Below are positions 1 through 12,100 of a stretch of DNA of 64,000 nucleotides, piece by piece. Every line of letters starts with the position of its first letter. Position 1 is the stretch's first letter. The stretch spans positions 1 to 64,000 of the forward strand of contig JARGSG010000026.1 in assembly GCA_030374805.1 (NCBI GenBank), in the 5' to 3' direction. A model generated the notes under the pieces. The model ran no database searches, was not told where the DNA came from, and saw nothing but the letters and a program-made list of their open reading frames with translations. The DNA comes from Gracilaria gracilis. Taxonomy: Eukaryota > Rhodophyta > Florideophyceae > Gracilariales > Gracilariaceae. The translations under genes were made by a program, and so were the position numbers.

Positions 1-1950
1 TTCCAAAGGCCCCAACGAGAATTCCATTTCTTTCGGTTTGGCTAGAGCGTTGGCGATATGCCTGCACCTCAGCGTAACCTTCCTGGATAACCTCATCGGT
101 AGCGTAAGTTTCCAACATGAAATTAACCACTTCTGGGTACGTCTCTAACATCTCTGTCCCCTCGTCATCAACCGCCAGGGGTATTTTCCTCGGAGCCTGC
201 CTTGCAGCAAGTGGTAAGCTTGACCTTTAAGGTAAAACTGGAAAACCACATGGCAGCGCCTTCGGAAAAACCATTTTGGTCGCATGCAATCTTGAACTTC
301 TGTAGAAACTCAATTACCGCAAGGGATCATCACCTGTGAAGGTAGTATCACCCATCTGGAAGCTGAGCTTCTTATGGTGCTTGGTGATCTTCTGCGCAAC
401 CTCTTGGGTGTAAGCAGAGGATCGGTTTCTCAATCGATATGACCCTATAATCAACCGCTTTGGTGAACATATCGTTCAGCGGCTGACGCACCTCTAGGGT
501 TGTATCGGTGTCCGAATCCGAGTCGGACGACTCGTACCGTTTCTTCTTACCTTTCCGGTTTCTCTTTGACGACTTCTTCGCCAACCTGTTCGGTCTCTTC
601 TGGCGTCTACCTTTACGGTCATCATCCGACGATGAACCAGTATCGGTATCGGAGCTCGAGGAATCGGGGTCAGAGTCGTAGCCGCGATTCTTTCCCTTTC
701 TCCTCCTCCTTTCTTTAACCTTGCGGTTTCTTCTTTCGTCGCCCCTCTTCTGGGTCAGACGAATCGTCCTCAGGTCCACCAGTCTTGGTGTCCTTTCGAA
801 CGTTACCTCCAATGGGTGGCAAGTACACGTCTCGAGGGCTCATCTCTATATGGCCCTCTTGACCTTGCCTTAAACCTTGTAGGTACGCACTATCGGCCGG
901 AATTGGCTTGATTGGTGCGGAAGAACCGGCAGGGATCCCTTGTGGTATGCGAGTAACCACATTCACCCCAGGGGTTTTGGCTTCCGCCATTCCTTCAGAA
1001 ACCCAAAGGTCTTGAACCACTCGGTAGATATGCTCCCGGGCACCCGTTAAGAGGTATGTTTCAACCAATTTAGGTATGCGTTGAGAGAGCTCGTGCACGG
1101 CTCGATCAACCACCAAGCGGGTAACGGCGTCCATGTCCATTGAGGTCATAGCTTCATTAACCGTAGCGGTAAAAAGAGCTTTCGATCGATCTTCCAATTG
1201 GCGTCAAAGGTCCTCAACCGTTGTCGGCAAATCCTTGTTAGGTTCAGGAGCCAACGGTGGCTGAGTGCCCGTATCCTTTGAGGTTCCGGCCCGAGGTTGC
1301 CGAAGCAACTCCTCGGGATTATCCGAATGGGTTTAGCGGCCGAAGCCGCAGCAGAACCCTTGTGGCTAGGTGGCGCGCTAGAGCCACGAGTAATCCTTTT
1401 AGGTCTTTCCATAGTGACCAATAGTGGTATCCAATTGCTTCGCCGAGTATTGCTACGAAACCAAATAGGTGTGTGAACTTCCAGAATCCTTTCGAATGTC
1501 TTCTGTTCACCAGTAAAGGTACGACAAAAACCAAGAAACTTCTAAGTCGGGAGACCAAAATGTCGTACAAATACCGATAAGGTGTGGGGTCCGCCTGGTA
1601 GAGGAGCGCGCGAGGGCTCAACCCTAAAGGGGAAAAAACACACAACCAATATGGTAGTAGGGCACCTGAAACCCGCAGGGGCAAACGGCGGGGCAACTAG
1701 TCTAGACCGTGTAGGTTGTACGGTAGTAGACGTCGACGCGCGGTAAAACCTGAATAGTAATAGAGTAGCAAGTGACCAAGATGGTATAGTTACTGCCCTA
1801 GTGGTGCCTGACTTTACAATACCCGAGGGGGAAGGCGAGGTGCACCACAATATATACAAGGTGCACCGACGCCGATCTCCCATGCGGGCATGACGTCATC
1901 GGCTGTGCCCATGACCTACTGTCATGGGCCAGCAATGCTAAACTATCCTA
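1..1950 (-). mobile_element. Ty3/gypsy-like LTR retrotransposon fossil, gag portion
   Basis: The minus strand carries gag-like coding sequence reading toward the left window edge: a helical segment at about 715-1197, then a long Lys/Arg/Ser/Asp-rich linker (about 372-812), then a segment near 1-370 that resembles the retrotransposon gag helical domain of Ty3/gypsy elements. The non-coding stretch at about 1500-1950 has a TATATA-like box near 1850 and could hold the 5' LTR and leader, but I could not define LTR ends because the element continues outside the window. It is a broken copy with several interruptions. The family call rests on the gag pattern alone, since no protease, reverse transcriptase or integrase lies inside the window. 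Confidence 0.55.
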
Positions 1951-1959
1951 GACTATAAA

Positions 1960-3545
1960 TTAGAAATTAGAAATTATAAAATACAGGATACCAATTGGGT
2001 ACAGTGCAGCCAGCAAGGCGCACCAGTAGACCCACGTGGCACCAACCCATTGAGGTCTCATTGTACTACATGCCCATTGTCTACCGGCTTCGCTGATACC
2101 GTAGGGGAGCTTCACAAGCTTCCAAACATTGGATCGATCTCCAGTCCATTCTGGCGGTGGTCGAACAAATAGGTCTCTTGTGATCGGTCCGCTCTGAAGG
2201 TAAGCGCCTTTTATATCGATGCATCCAATCTTGAAGGATAGAACTGTAGAAAGAGAGAGCATCAGCCGTATGATGTCAAATTGCGCATTAGCAGAGTCGT
2301 TTCTGATATTGCCCTTCTCGCGATCGCGGGTTCCCATGTGGGCATAGCCGAGCTTTCAGTCGCTTCTGATCCTTCTCTTCTGTCTTCACTTTGTATACCA
2401 CGTGTGAACCGATCACGTTAGCGTCAATGGGTACCTCGGCCTCAGGTACCTCAATATATGCGTCTTTCCATGCATTGTCAATTTCGTCCTTCAGCGCCTT
2501 ATCTATTATCCACTGCGGCGCACAGTCCATACGTCTTCGAGTCACTTGTCCATTGCCTATGACGTTTTGGATGTCACCCAGTACTCTTTGCTCGTCTGAT
2601 TGTAGGTCAAATACAGCTTCGACAGTATTGTTATTCCCATTCTCATCTCCTATGTCCAATGTAGGATTTCCACAAACTCTCTTAGAAAAAAACGACCTTC
2701 TTGAGTCAGAGGTACTGTGTTTGGGTACGATTTCATCGTCACTCTCTGGTCCAAACACCTCCAGCACTACCTGATCTAACCGGTTATTCGCCTTATCAGA
2801 AGCATCCTGGGGCTCCTCATTTATGCATGGTTCATTTTCGGGCTCATCTGTTTCACTGTTGCTGACAGAGTCCGCGTGTGGCGAGGCCTCTGCAATCATA
2901 TCCTCAAGGACGCCTGTCTGTAGCTCTCTGGCCAGGACACCTTCTGGTGCCAGCCTTACGTGTTCTCGGGCAGCTGTCATTGGAGGGCCTCTGTTCGATC
3001 TCCTGCACTTAACGAAGAATGGTGCAGATTCTAGGACGGTAGCTTGGATCCATCGAACAGGATCATTCTGCTTAGAGGTATTATAGTACACCCATATCCG
3101 TGCGCCTGGCTTAATTATGTCATGGGGCACAAGGTGACTAGATCTCGACCTCATAAGCTTCTGTAGAGCTCTAGTAGCAGACATCTCTTTCTGTGCTTCC
3201 AGCAAGTCTGGAGGGACTCGATTCGTCGGTATGCCGAGGAGGGAAGGGCTATAGCCTCTAGCCAGCTGAAAAGCGCTCATTAAAGAGTTTCCATGAAACA
3301 TGTTTGTCAAAAATGAGGCTCTGGCGACTAAAGTATGTGGGGATGCATTCGTGGTCTCCCGGGATATTCGATCCAGAACAATCTTGAATAAGCCATTGTT
3401 GCGCTCCACCTTTCCGTTCTTTGAAGATGAGCGCGAAGGTTTCACCTGCACGTTGATATTGTGCGTTGACAAAAACTTTGTCAATACAGGTCGGGTGAAC
3501 TCGGGGTCAGCGCTAAAGAACTCCGGGGCACCATGATGGTAGCAT
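1960..3545 (-). mobile_element. Ty1/copia retrotransposon fossil, distal part (integrase C-terminal region and start of reverse transcriptase)
   Basis: A minus-strand reading frame (2288-3484) contains the downstream half of a copia integrase (the SSKNGKVERNNG motif region), a long acidic linker, and the beginning of a copia-type reverse transcriptase. The RT pattern continues down to about 2060 (DIKGAYLQ and PYGISEAGRQW motifs). The element stops abruptly near 1960-1975 against the gypsy-like sequence, so its 3' part and 3' LTR are missing here. Strand, order and family match the copia piece at 10130-12100. I therefore read the two as one old element separated by the DNA transposon at 3546-10129. 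It is broken with a few interruptions besides that insertion. Confidence 0.8.
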
Positions 3546-3730
3546 CAGTGGCGCCTGACTTAACCCACGGCACAGCGGCTGTGTGCCATTGGTGCAGAGA
3601 ACGTGCCGCGCTCAAATGGCATGCGCCAATGGTGCGGTGCCACTGATGACACAGACCTCCACGGAGTGACAACATAAATATCCGTTATCGAAATTTTCTC
3701 AAGTCGATTTCTCCACTCCTCTCACAATCA

Positions 3731-3767
3731 ATTTGGGTCGTGCCGCGCAGCGCGGCACGACCCAAAT
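3731..3767. repeat. 37-bp perfect palindrome in the transposon left end
   Basis: Two 18-bp arms (3731-3748 and 3750-3767) are exact reverse complements around a single central A. The core is GTGCCGCGC/GCGCGGCAC. The same GTGCCGCGC word occurs at about 3603, and GGCAC/GTGCC words recur through the first 230 bp of the element. It probably belongs to the subterminal transposase-binding array. It could also extrude as a hairpin. Confidence 0.75.
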
Positions 3768-4716
3768 CTCTATCGGAACCCGCCATTCTCTCCCTCGCCG
3801 CACTGCCACCACCATACTTTCGTCGCCCACAATTCTCTCGCGCTCTCGAGAATATGCGCAGTATCCCTAGGAGCTAGTGGCCCTATGTCGGAGAACACTC
3901 TTGCGAAACAAGCACAAATCGGGCTTACTACCGACACAAAGTCAGGAAAACGAACAACGCGTTCACTATTTGTGCTGTTGCTCCTTACTTCTTCTCTGCA
4001 GCTGGCAGAAAAACTGCGAAGGAATGATAACATTAATCGCGTGTTTTTGGCTTGGTTTATAGGCTTTCTGCTGGCTGCACACCACGCGTGGCGGTTGACT
4101 AGAAGGGTAACCGCGACCTTAACACCGCTGTAACGTCATGGACTTTAAAGCCTGTATGCCGCATGCAGTGCGCTCTGCCAATGCCGGGACGGTGCGCGCT
4201 CGGAGAGGATTCCAGTTCTTCTACTGGGATGTATCGTCTAGGACCATGAAGACCCTGTCTGTTGCTCTTCTCTTCGTCCTAAAGCCCCAGCATCCCGTCT
4301 TGTGCTTTGTTGCTGGAAAGCAGCACATCAGTTCCTGTTATCCTTTCGTTTTCATCGTGGTGTGAGATCTAGTGTAGGTACCGATTCTTTTTATGTCTGT
4401 GCTTGGGGACAGCCAACTTCGCTTCTTGCCTGCCACAACTGAGTCCATCGCATGTTTTCCTGTAGTCTCCACTACTCCAGTCATACCGACCCATAAAACG
4501 CTCTGGTTGAGAAGCGATCATCCGCACCGCGCGCTTCGCCGAATTGACACCACCTACCGCTTCCGAAAACGGCCAGATCTGCCAAACCGGTCGAGCACAA
4601 CACGGGCATAAACCGAGAGTATTATGAAACTAATTACTGGCGATTATGAAACAGTGGACAGACAACAAAGAGTTTACCTCGTATGGCAGGAGAGCTACTT
4701 TCAAAGAGTTACGTTC

Positions 4717-7700
4717 TCATATTTCGGATTCCGCAAACGTTGTGAATGGAAACGTCACAACGTCAAAGAATCGAGCATGTTGTCGACATGCCCTTGTATC
4801 CGGAAGTGCGTTCATTCTTGTCCGAACACCAAATGTCCTTGAAACCCACCACGGATCGGGCACCAAGATTATCGGTTTATGGATCTGTCTGGCCTCAATT
4901 ATGTCGGTTTTCTCGTGGTCTTGTTGGTTGAGAGCGTACTTAAACCTCTTGTGTCCGTAATATGTTACAATTTTGCGGTTCCCATCCTCAGGATCAGTTT
5001 CCTCAAGGCGGCGCGCGATACATATTTTACGCCGCTTGTCTTCTCTGAACGAAAAGATCGCTTGGATCATTCCTGCAACAACGGTGTTCGCAGTTTCATA
5101 GTATATTGCATCCCGCCTCGCGTTTCCACTATTGGAAGATGATGTTGAAAGGGTCTCTTTATAGGTGAACTGTTGTTCTTCATTGGCCCATTCGAAGACG
5201 GTCCGTGCTTTCACTTCTGTTGTTCTCTCCCAGACATTTCTATGACTGACGGTATGTCGCATGTGTGCAACGATATGATCAGCTTCTTCGTATGATGCGG
5301 ACTTTTGCACCATACAATGTGCAAGGAGAACGAACTTGATGAAACGGGAATCACTTCTGTGCACTGCACTGTTTTCAACGTTCGTGGTGGTGGACATGAA
5401 AGCCAGGTTTTCAGCGTCGGTGTTCTCTGTCAAATATGTGGTTGATACAAGAGGTCTGCGAGTCAACAGTAACATTGAACGTGAAGCATCAGGTTCAGTT
5501 GCACTTTGTTTTTCAATTAATGCTCTGGCTGCTAGTAACTGTGGGGCGATCTGTTGGCGATTGTGATTTGTGGCGTTGTAAGCTGACTTTGTCACCTTAT
5601 GCATTGATTCATTAGTGTCAGTGGCGCCCCTGCGGATACAACCGAAGTTGAGGAAATGGTCCTGAACATGACGCATCATGCGATGAATTTTCGTGTTTGG
5701 TCGCATTCCGAGTTCTGTGCAGAGCATTCGACCCAGCTTGAAACCTGCAGACTGCAGCGCTCTTATTTCGTCCTTTGTCCTTTGCTTTTCCGTTGAATTC
5801 ATGTTCGCGCCCAGTAATTGTCGGTGAAAGTTGGTTAACTGCAATGATGTTTGAACAACAGGGTCGTTATCGGGAACAATGAATTCTGAAATACCCATGA
5901 AGGCGTACCAAAGGAAGGGACATAAGTCTCTTCGGATCTTGCCGGACATGCCTGCTTGCTTATCAGAGGGAAATGAAACGAATGGGGAGACTTTAGGAAG
6001 CCTTGATGATCTTGGGACATCAAGGATTCTCTGGTTGGCAATCATTGCAACCTGGTTAGATGAGAGCGGGCAATGGCGACTATTTCCAACAATTGCACTT
6101 GCGCTGTCCGAAAGCGATCGAATGGGGCCCAAGTCTAACACATGTAATGTGTCGAAGCCGATCAAATCGTACAATGCGAAAGGTGTCGTTCCCAGTCCAT
6201 GAAATGCCGCCAGGGCAGGGGGGAAGTCGTTAGCGCTCACAGAAGCAAGGTGTTCGCGGGCGACAGATATCTTTCTTCTCTCTTCTTCGTTTTGCTGTGT
6301 TCCCCTGCCGAATCTTGTCCCTCTTATGGCGTGCTCTGCGAGTGCTATTTGATATCTTACGGTCTTTGACACATCTCTCTTTCTCGCATCAGAAGAACTC
6401 ATTTGTATATCCAATATACTCCGCTCTCCCTTGTGGCTTTCACTCTCACGTTGCGATCCGGACGCCACTTGGTTACAAACGCCAATTTCAGAAGGAACAT
6501 TGGTGTTGTTCCCGCCCTTGGATCTAGAAGGCATTTCGCACAAGCTACAATCTGCGAAACTGTGCGCACTTTTCAAACAATAGAAAGCTCTTTCCTGTGG
6601 TTGGTCCGCTACAATCATACCTATTCTCGGGACGATAATCTTGTCTTCGAATGGTATTCCAGTAGACGATGCTTGCATCAAGTCTTTGAACGCCAGGAAG
6701 AGAAATCGTTGAAACAATTGGAGTCTTTCCTTCTTCATGTCTGCGTTGGACCATTCCTTTCCCTTCATATCAAGACATGGAGCAATTCCAACGTCATGCC
6801 ACTACGTGGAATACCCTTTAATGTTTCCGAAACGGACGCGCAATGTGCTCGCGCTTTGCAAACCGGATTTGCTAAGTGTTGTGCCATCACAATAGATATC
6901 TACCATGACCAGAAGAGCGTTCATGTTCTTCGATGTGGTATACAATCGCATGATTTCGGAGTCCCATGGAGAAGAGAACACTCTGGTACCGTCTCTATCT
7001 CTTGCTTTAAATTGTTGTACGGCACCCAGCCCTCCTGCTGTTTCGATTACGTTCAAGAGCAATTGAAGAGTTGATCGCAGAACACCTGTGTTGTTCTCAC
7101 CCATTTTAGTTTTCAGCCGTGCCGCAGACCACCCTTCGTCCAGAACAACAGCTTTTCGCGCTTTGCTTACGTATGCACTGCAGTATGCAGATGTTGGAAA
7201 CCGCTTAGTAACAACACGAGCCTCTTTTGGATTGAAGGACTCCAGTATTGAGACAAGATTCCATACGCTCGCAATTTCACTAGAAGTCAATTGGTTCGTT
7301 GTGCGGTGCTGAAGGAAGGCTTGACAAGCGGGATGCAAGTTATCAAAAGGTGGATCAGGTCGTGAGGTCGTATCGTATAGGGCTGTGCAGTCATCCTCAA
7401 ACCTTTCAAAGAAAGAGAAGACAGAGTTGGATATACTCGTACCTCCTAGGGGATTTTCCATAGCTTGGTTTCCATCCGCAGCGGGGCCTGATACAAAGTC
7501 ATATTGTTGATTTTCTGGCTCTTCATCGACGAACTTGCTGTCGCTGTCGATAACGGCAACTGTTTCTGTCTCGATCTGTGTATGGTGTGCTGTACCACTG
7601 TTTAACGCCAGTGTGTCGTCCAGTCTGTCGTGTTTTCGACGAGAGTGCTTCTGCGGGTGGGATTTCTTAATGTGACGATGAAGGTCAATACGGTTGGGGA

Positions 7701-7731
7701 ACGCTCTACTGCATACACCGCACGACAACAT
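4717..7731 (-). CDS. CACTA/Plavaka-like transposase with N-terminal C2H2 finger and one in-frame UAG
   Basis: The frame runs 1,004 codons from the ATG at 7731; the longer open frame upstream begins only with GTG. A C2H2 zinc finger lies near residues 4-25 (CGVC then HRHIKKSH). The middle has the pattern DGTTLSKSG followed by LRVRFGNIKG, and then ADQPQERAF, which resembles TNP2-type CACTA transposases. A later conserved block carries TDTNESMHKVTKSAYNATNH, a candidate region for the last catalytic acidic residue. A UAG stop sits at 6802-6804 (codon 310), directly after GNIKGYST. The frame then continues in phase with WHDVGIAPCLD, which also fits the family. So the protein is either interrupted by one recent nonsense change or made by read-through. 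It lies divergent to the accessory gene at 8062. Function: cut-and-paste transposition of this element. Confidence 0.75.
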
Positions 7732-8061
7732 TGCAAGAAGATAACGCTTTTCGACGTAAGCCTCGTCTCTCACGGAACAATTCCGTTTTTCTTGAACAAC
7801 GTGAAATAGTGGTTAGCTTTCTGTCAGAATATCTCCCATACTGAAAGCAATGGTTGAAACGAAAGCGGTCAAGGCAGAGCGTACCTATATCATGCGAAAT
7901 GCCATGAATCGAAACCATCCCATTCCGAAAACCGACCGAAGAACAGCGCACACAAGGCCAACCGCATTCGCAGTCTGCAACTATATCTCTCACCCATAAT
8001 CGTTGCTCGAGAAACTTTGAGCAGAGTGTGGCCACGCAACTCCGTGTAGTTTGCACTGAAA
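7732..8061. promoter_or_regulatory. Bidirectional promoter region of the CACTA-like element
   Basis: This 330-bp gap separates the divergent start codons of the transposase (7731, minus) and the accessory gene (8062, plus). It holds no long open frame that looks real. I see no clear TATA box, so the promoter call rests only on the divergent layout. Confidence 0.4.
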
Positions 8062-9856
8062 ATGCGCAAGAGAGCGAACACCGGCCGGCGGCAAGAGCCG
8101 TCTCGTGTGCCTCGCACTTCGGAATTCACCCCTTCACGTTCAGCGGCAGCCCTGTACTCTTTAGCTGCTCAATTGGATGCGGCACAGAGCCCGCAGAACG
8201 AACAAAGTAACCGGAATAGGTCTGGAACGGTGCCCGCAGATGAATATGATCGGATAGAACCGGTGGAACCCTCGAATCTTCCTAGGCTCTCGAGCAATGC
8301 ATCCACTCAACGTGTTCAGACGACAAACCTCGTCAGTCAAGATGCAGGAAGAGGATCTGCTTCTGTTCAGAGGCCGGGCGCTCCAAGCATGCAACCGAAC
8401 AGAAGATCTGTTGTAGCAACCGCTATTGAGAAGTCATCGGATAGAAACAACGAGAATTTCTCAAAAGTCTGCGGACTCCTTCAGACACTCACTGCGAAAG
8501 AAGATGAAGTCATTGAAACTATCAATAATCAAATGAATCAAGCTCGACTAGAGAGAAAACAGTTCAAGGAAGAACTGAAGGCAGTTGTTCAAAATGGATT
8601 ATCGCAACTAGAGAATCTCTTGAGGGAGAACAGTCAACGTGATGCTAGTCCCAATACCCCTCCTAGTTCGCTTCAAGCGGTAAGTATTTTTGCGTCTTAC
8701 GGTCTCCAAGCACATAAAACTAACTAGTTTCTCTCGCTATCTTCAAAATGACGACTGAATGGTATGCAGGACGCCGATGCACTCTATGTAGGGATCGCAG
8801 GAGATATGCACTTCACATTAACGATTTGGGAAGAATGACTAACGAATTTTATTCTAAACGGTACTTACTGACAGGAATACGTTCGATATATCTGTTGCAT
8901 CCAGTTCATGGATGCTTCGAAGGGTTCGAAGCTATTTGGTGTTTACGAACATCTCAGTAATGAAGGTGATGACTTTGGAACAATCATGCTGAAAGGTGCG
9001 GCCGACATCGTTGGGGAGGCGAACGCAAAGGACTTTATACGAGACGAAATTGAAGTAACGAAGAAGAAGGAAGTGAGCAAAGTCACGGTAGGAGCCTTTG
9101 CAGCCAGAGGACAGAGCCGTGCTCATGAGAACATGAGAAAGAATATGGTACGTATGGTGATTGTTTACGATTTCTTTGCCTTGATCCTGAACTAACAGCG
9201 GCGTAGTTTACTTTCTTTTGCGGTGCTACGGTGTACAATTGCCCATTGAACACACGATCCAAATGTTCGATGCTGCAAAGGAAGGCGTACTGCAAGAAGC
9301 TTTTCGAGGAAGGAACCCATTTGTGCAGCATCGATTTCAAGGAAGCGTGGAGCGCTGCGTGTTTTGCTGGTTTGTCAGAGGCAGAAGCCACTGCAAAATC
9401 TGCGAAAGCCAATCTTGGTGGACATCCTCTCCAACATCTGCTTCCTCCTATTCCAAGCTACAGTGATGAAAACACAATCCTCCAAATGAGTATTTACTCC
9501 TTGGCATTTGTTTCTGTTAAGGTATGTTACATTTTATCCTCTGTCAAAATCTCAATGAACCGGTTCTAACGACAAATTTTATTGTACTACCCCAGATCTC
9601 TAAAGCTTTGCAACTGGCATCCGGTCTCAAGGGAACTGGCTTGAACAAATCCCACAGACCTTTTTGGGCTAGAGAAGTTTTAGCGATTAACGAGTATATG
9701 TTAGCGGCAATCCGGATTGAAGAGGATGACGTTTTTCTTGATCTGATGGATTCAGCATGCAAAAGAGAATGCTTATTAAAAGCTGTGTGTGTTGAGAAAG
9801 CGTTGGAGTCGGAGAAGCAGAAGAAAGTGGAATTGTATGCGTTGAATAAATCGTAG
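8062..9856 (+). CDS. Second protein of the CACTA-like transposon (four exons, 488 aa)
   Basis: Four exons fit well: 8062-8679, 8875-9147, 9207-9521 and 9596-9856. Donors are GTAAGT, GTACGT and GTATGT, acceptors end in CAG or TAG, and every junction is in phase 0. The first exon is Ser/Arg/Gln-rich and then likely helical (residues about 140-190, rich in Glu, Gln and Lys). The later exons are compact and mixed, with four cysteines in a short stretch of exon 3 (YNCPL, SKCSM, AYCKK, HLCS). The C-terminus is a Lys/Glu-rich helix. I do not recognise a named domain. By position and layout it should be the accessory DNA-binding or complex-forming protein that two-gene CACTA elements encode. Its introns contrast with the mostly intronless host genes around it. 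Splice sites are predicted by eye only. Confidence 0.6.
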
Positions 9857-10129
9857 CGTGTGTTAAGAATGCCAGGCAGTAGTAGTAAATGTAATGTCAA
9901 CAATGTTTGTAACTGATGCGTGAAACGTAATCAATAGCATTGGCACCTGCAAGCGGGAACATGTCGATGACATTGTCTGAGGCGTGTCGGGTGCACGCAT
10001 TCCAGACACACGGACGGGTCCATTCCGAGTGATGGTGCGCTATCGTGTCGGCCACCTGATTTTGGCACGTGCCAAATTGGTGCTTTTGGAGCCAGGTCTT
10101 CGTGCCTAGGCGATGAGGGCACTGTACTG

Positions 10130-12100
10130 ATGAGAGCCATTCTGATTCGAGCTTATTGGTCATCTCTTCAGCGTCCCTCTTCGACACGATGCATCTTTCA
10201 CCATAGTTAGTACCAAGGTCAACTATGTTCAACACCTCAAACTTTTCGCCTCTAATGTAGACGGTCACAAAGTCCGCTTGTAGCGAGCTGTTGAAAGCTT
10301 CATTCACATGACTCAGCGAGACTTTCTTCTTCGTAGCAGGGCGTCCCGAAGCGGCGCAAATGTCACAAGACCTGAACACCTTGTCACACGATTCAGCAAT
10401 AGCTCCAGTCAAATTATTGCTGTCAGCAAATAAGCGCTTCATCTCGTCAGCAGTCGCGTGTGTGAATCGGTGGATCTTCTTCACTGCATTCAGTCCCATT
10501 CGTTTGCCTCTGTTCCCCATGAGGCTGCGATTGGTGGAAGCGCTGTGTGGTAAGATGTCGAGACGTAGTCTGTCGTCTCCAGATCCGTCTTTCTCTATGT
10601 ACGTGAAGAACACGCGTTCTTGTACATCCATCGGGCGCTTAAATCTTAGCATGGTTGGTTTGCTTAGGTTCAGAGTATTTGCATGCCTCTTCAGCTCGAG
10701 GCCCAAAATCAAAGGTGAGCTTCCCTCTACCAAGTCAAACGGTAGGACAGTTGGCATTCCATTGATATCGTTGATCGTGAGGTACCACGAACATACTACT
10801 ATCTTGGGATTGGCAGCCGCCGTACCCCAGCTGTGGTAGTAAACATCGCGAGGGGGTTCTAATTGCAATTCAATACCAAGAGCGTCGCAAACGCGCGCAG
10901 CCTCTAGTATCCCTCTAGTGGAGGTTGGAGCTCCTTCATCGAGCACGGGGTTAATATCAGGGTGGAGCTTTACTGATCCCCTTGCCGAAAAAGCGAGGTC
11001 TGTGCGCGTGTGTCTCTGTCAGATTTGTTCTTTGTCTCCTCCTTCCCGGACCCAATCAAATTGGATTTGGATCTGGCTCTCATTTCCTCCTTGCATTTCT
11101 CACGATCCCGCCACCAATGCCCGAGCTCACCGCACACACTACACGGATTTTCTTGTTTCATCTTCTTGAAATAGGCCTCGCGATCGCCCCTATTGTGTTC
11201 CTTACGTTTTCCAAGCATCGTCGCTCGGATTCTCTCTGTGCCATCCACCACTTGAGAGAGTGATTGTGACGCTTCTTCAAGCGTAAACATCGGAACCTCA
11301 TCGAAGCTTCCTTTTGAAATCTTCTGCTTGATGACGGATATCTTCTCACAAACTTTCTGTCTCAGTACTGAGTCTAGATTTTCCGTCTTATCCAAAGCCG
11401 TTTCCACTATGCTAACTTCATCATCGTTTAGCATCAATTGAAAATTCAACTTGTTAACGCGCACAATCTGCCTCGATGTCAACTGGAAGATCAGAGAGTT
11501 CATAGTATCCGATGTGAGTTGCGCATTCTGTATCAACAGTATGGCGAACTGTCGACTAGTCATGACATTCAGTTGAAAAGTCTGGTTGGCGTAGCTAGCA
11601 ACTCGTCCATTAAAACGGCTGACGAATGCCGACACGGCCTTATTTGGCTGTATTTGGCAGTTATGAATCTTGCTGAGTAAGTCCACTTCGCGTCGTACAC
11701 TTTTTGTAGGGCTATCCTTTGCAATAGTGTCTATAACATCTTCAATGAGCTTCATCCTGGTAGGATCATCTGGTGTATAACGCATAGACAGCTTTCCGGC
11801 TTGCTCTGCGTTATCCAACATTTCCTGAGCAGTATCATCACAGGCAAGGTAGATCAAGTGTCCCGCACCTTTGCAAAGCGCTCCGGCCTTTTTGTCTACC
11901 TCTGCGAATTCGTTCATCATTTCCATCCATCTTCGAAGCGAGTTGCGATACTTCACTTTCGAGGTTTTGTTCGTTTCAAACTTGGGGGCACTGTGAATGC
12001 CACCATTAGACTCTGACACAGTAGGACCCCCTGGGCCCATAACTGTAAAGCCATCGTCAGTCATGATGTCAATACGTCTTTCGTGGGGCTACGGTGTCAG
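10130..12100 (-). mobile_element. Ty1/copia retrotransposon fossil, proximal part (gag, zinc knuckle, pre-integrase, integrase start)
   Basis: On the minus strand, 12064-10970 encodes a copia-type gag of about 364 residues ending in a CCHC-like zinc knuckle (CSVCGELGH...C). It is followed by a pol frame (10946 downward) with the gag-pre-integrase zinc-binding region (HRFTHATADEMKRLF ... SCDICAASGRP) and the start of the integrase core (NIVDLGTNYGERC). The coding stops matching copia at about 10130, exactly where the CACTA-like element begins. The 5' LTR and leader should lie somewhere in 12065-12330, but without the partner LTR I cannot set its limits. It is a broken copy with a few interruptions. 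It was inserted in minus orientation just upstream of the mTERF gene. Confidence 0.8.

Larger units (their letters stand above)
3546..10129. mobile_element. CACTA-like two-gene DNA transposon inserted in a copia element
   Basis: The insert starts CAGTGGCGCC and ends GGGCACTGTACTG, giving short imperfect terminal inverted repeats (CAGT...ACTG). It is flanked by the dinucleotide AT on both sides (3544-3545 and 10130-10131), a 2-bp target duplication as seen in CACTA/EnSpm elements. Both subterminal regions are dense in GGCAC/GTGCC motifs, which is also typical of CACTA ends. Inside are two divergent genes: a transposase on the minus strand (7731-4717) and a four-exon accessory gene on the plus strand (8062-9856), with about 330 bp between them that must hold both promoters. 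The ends are sharp and most of the coding is open, so the insertion is younger than the copia host element. The exact superfamily (CACTA/Plavaka-like) is inferred from the transposase pattern. Confidence 0.8.
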
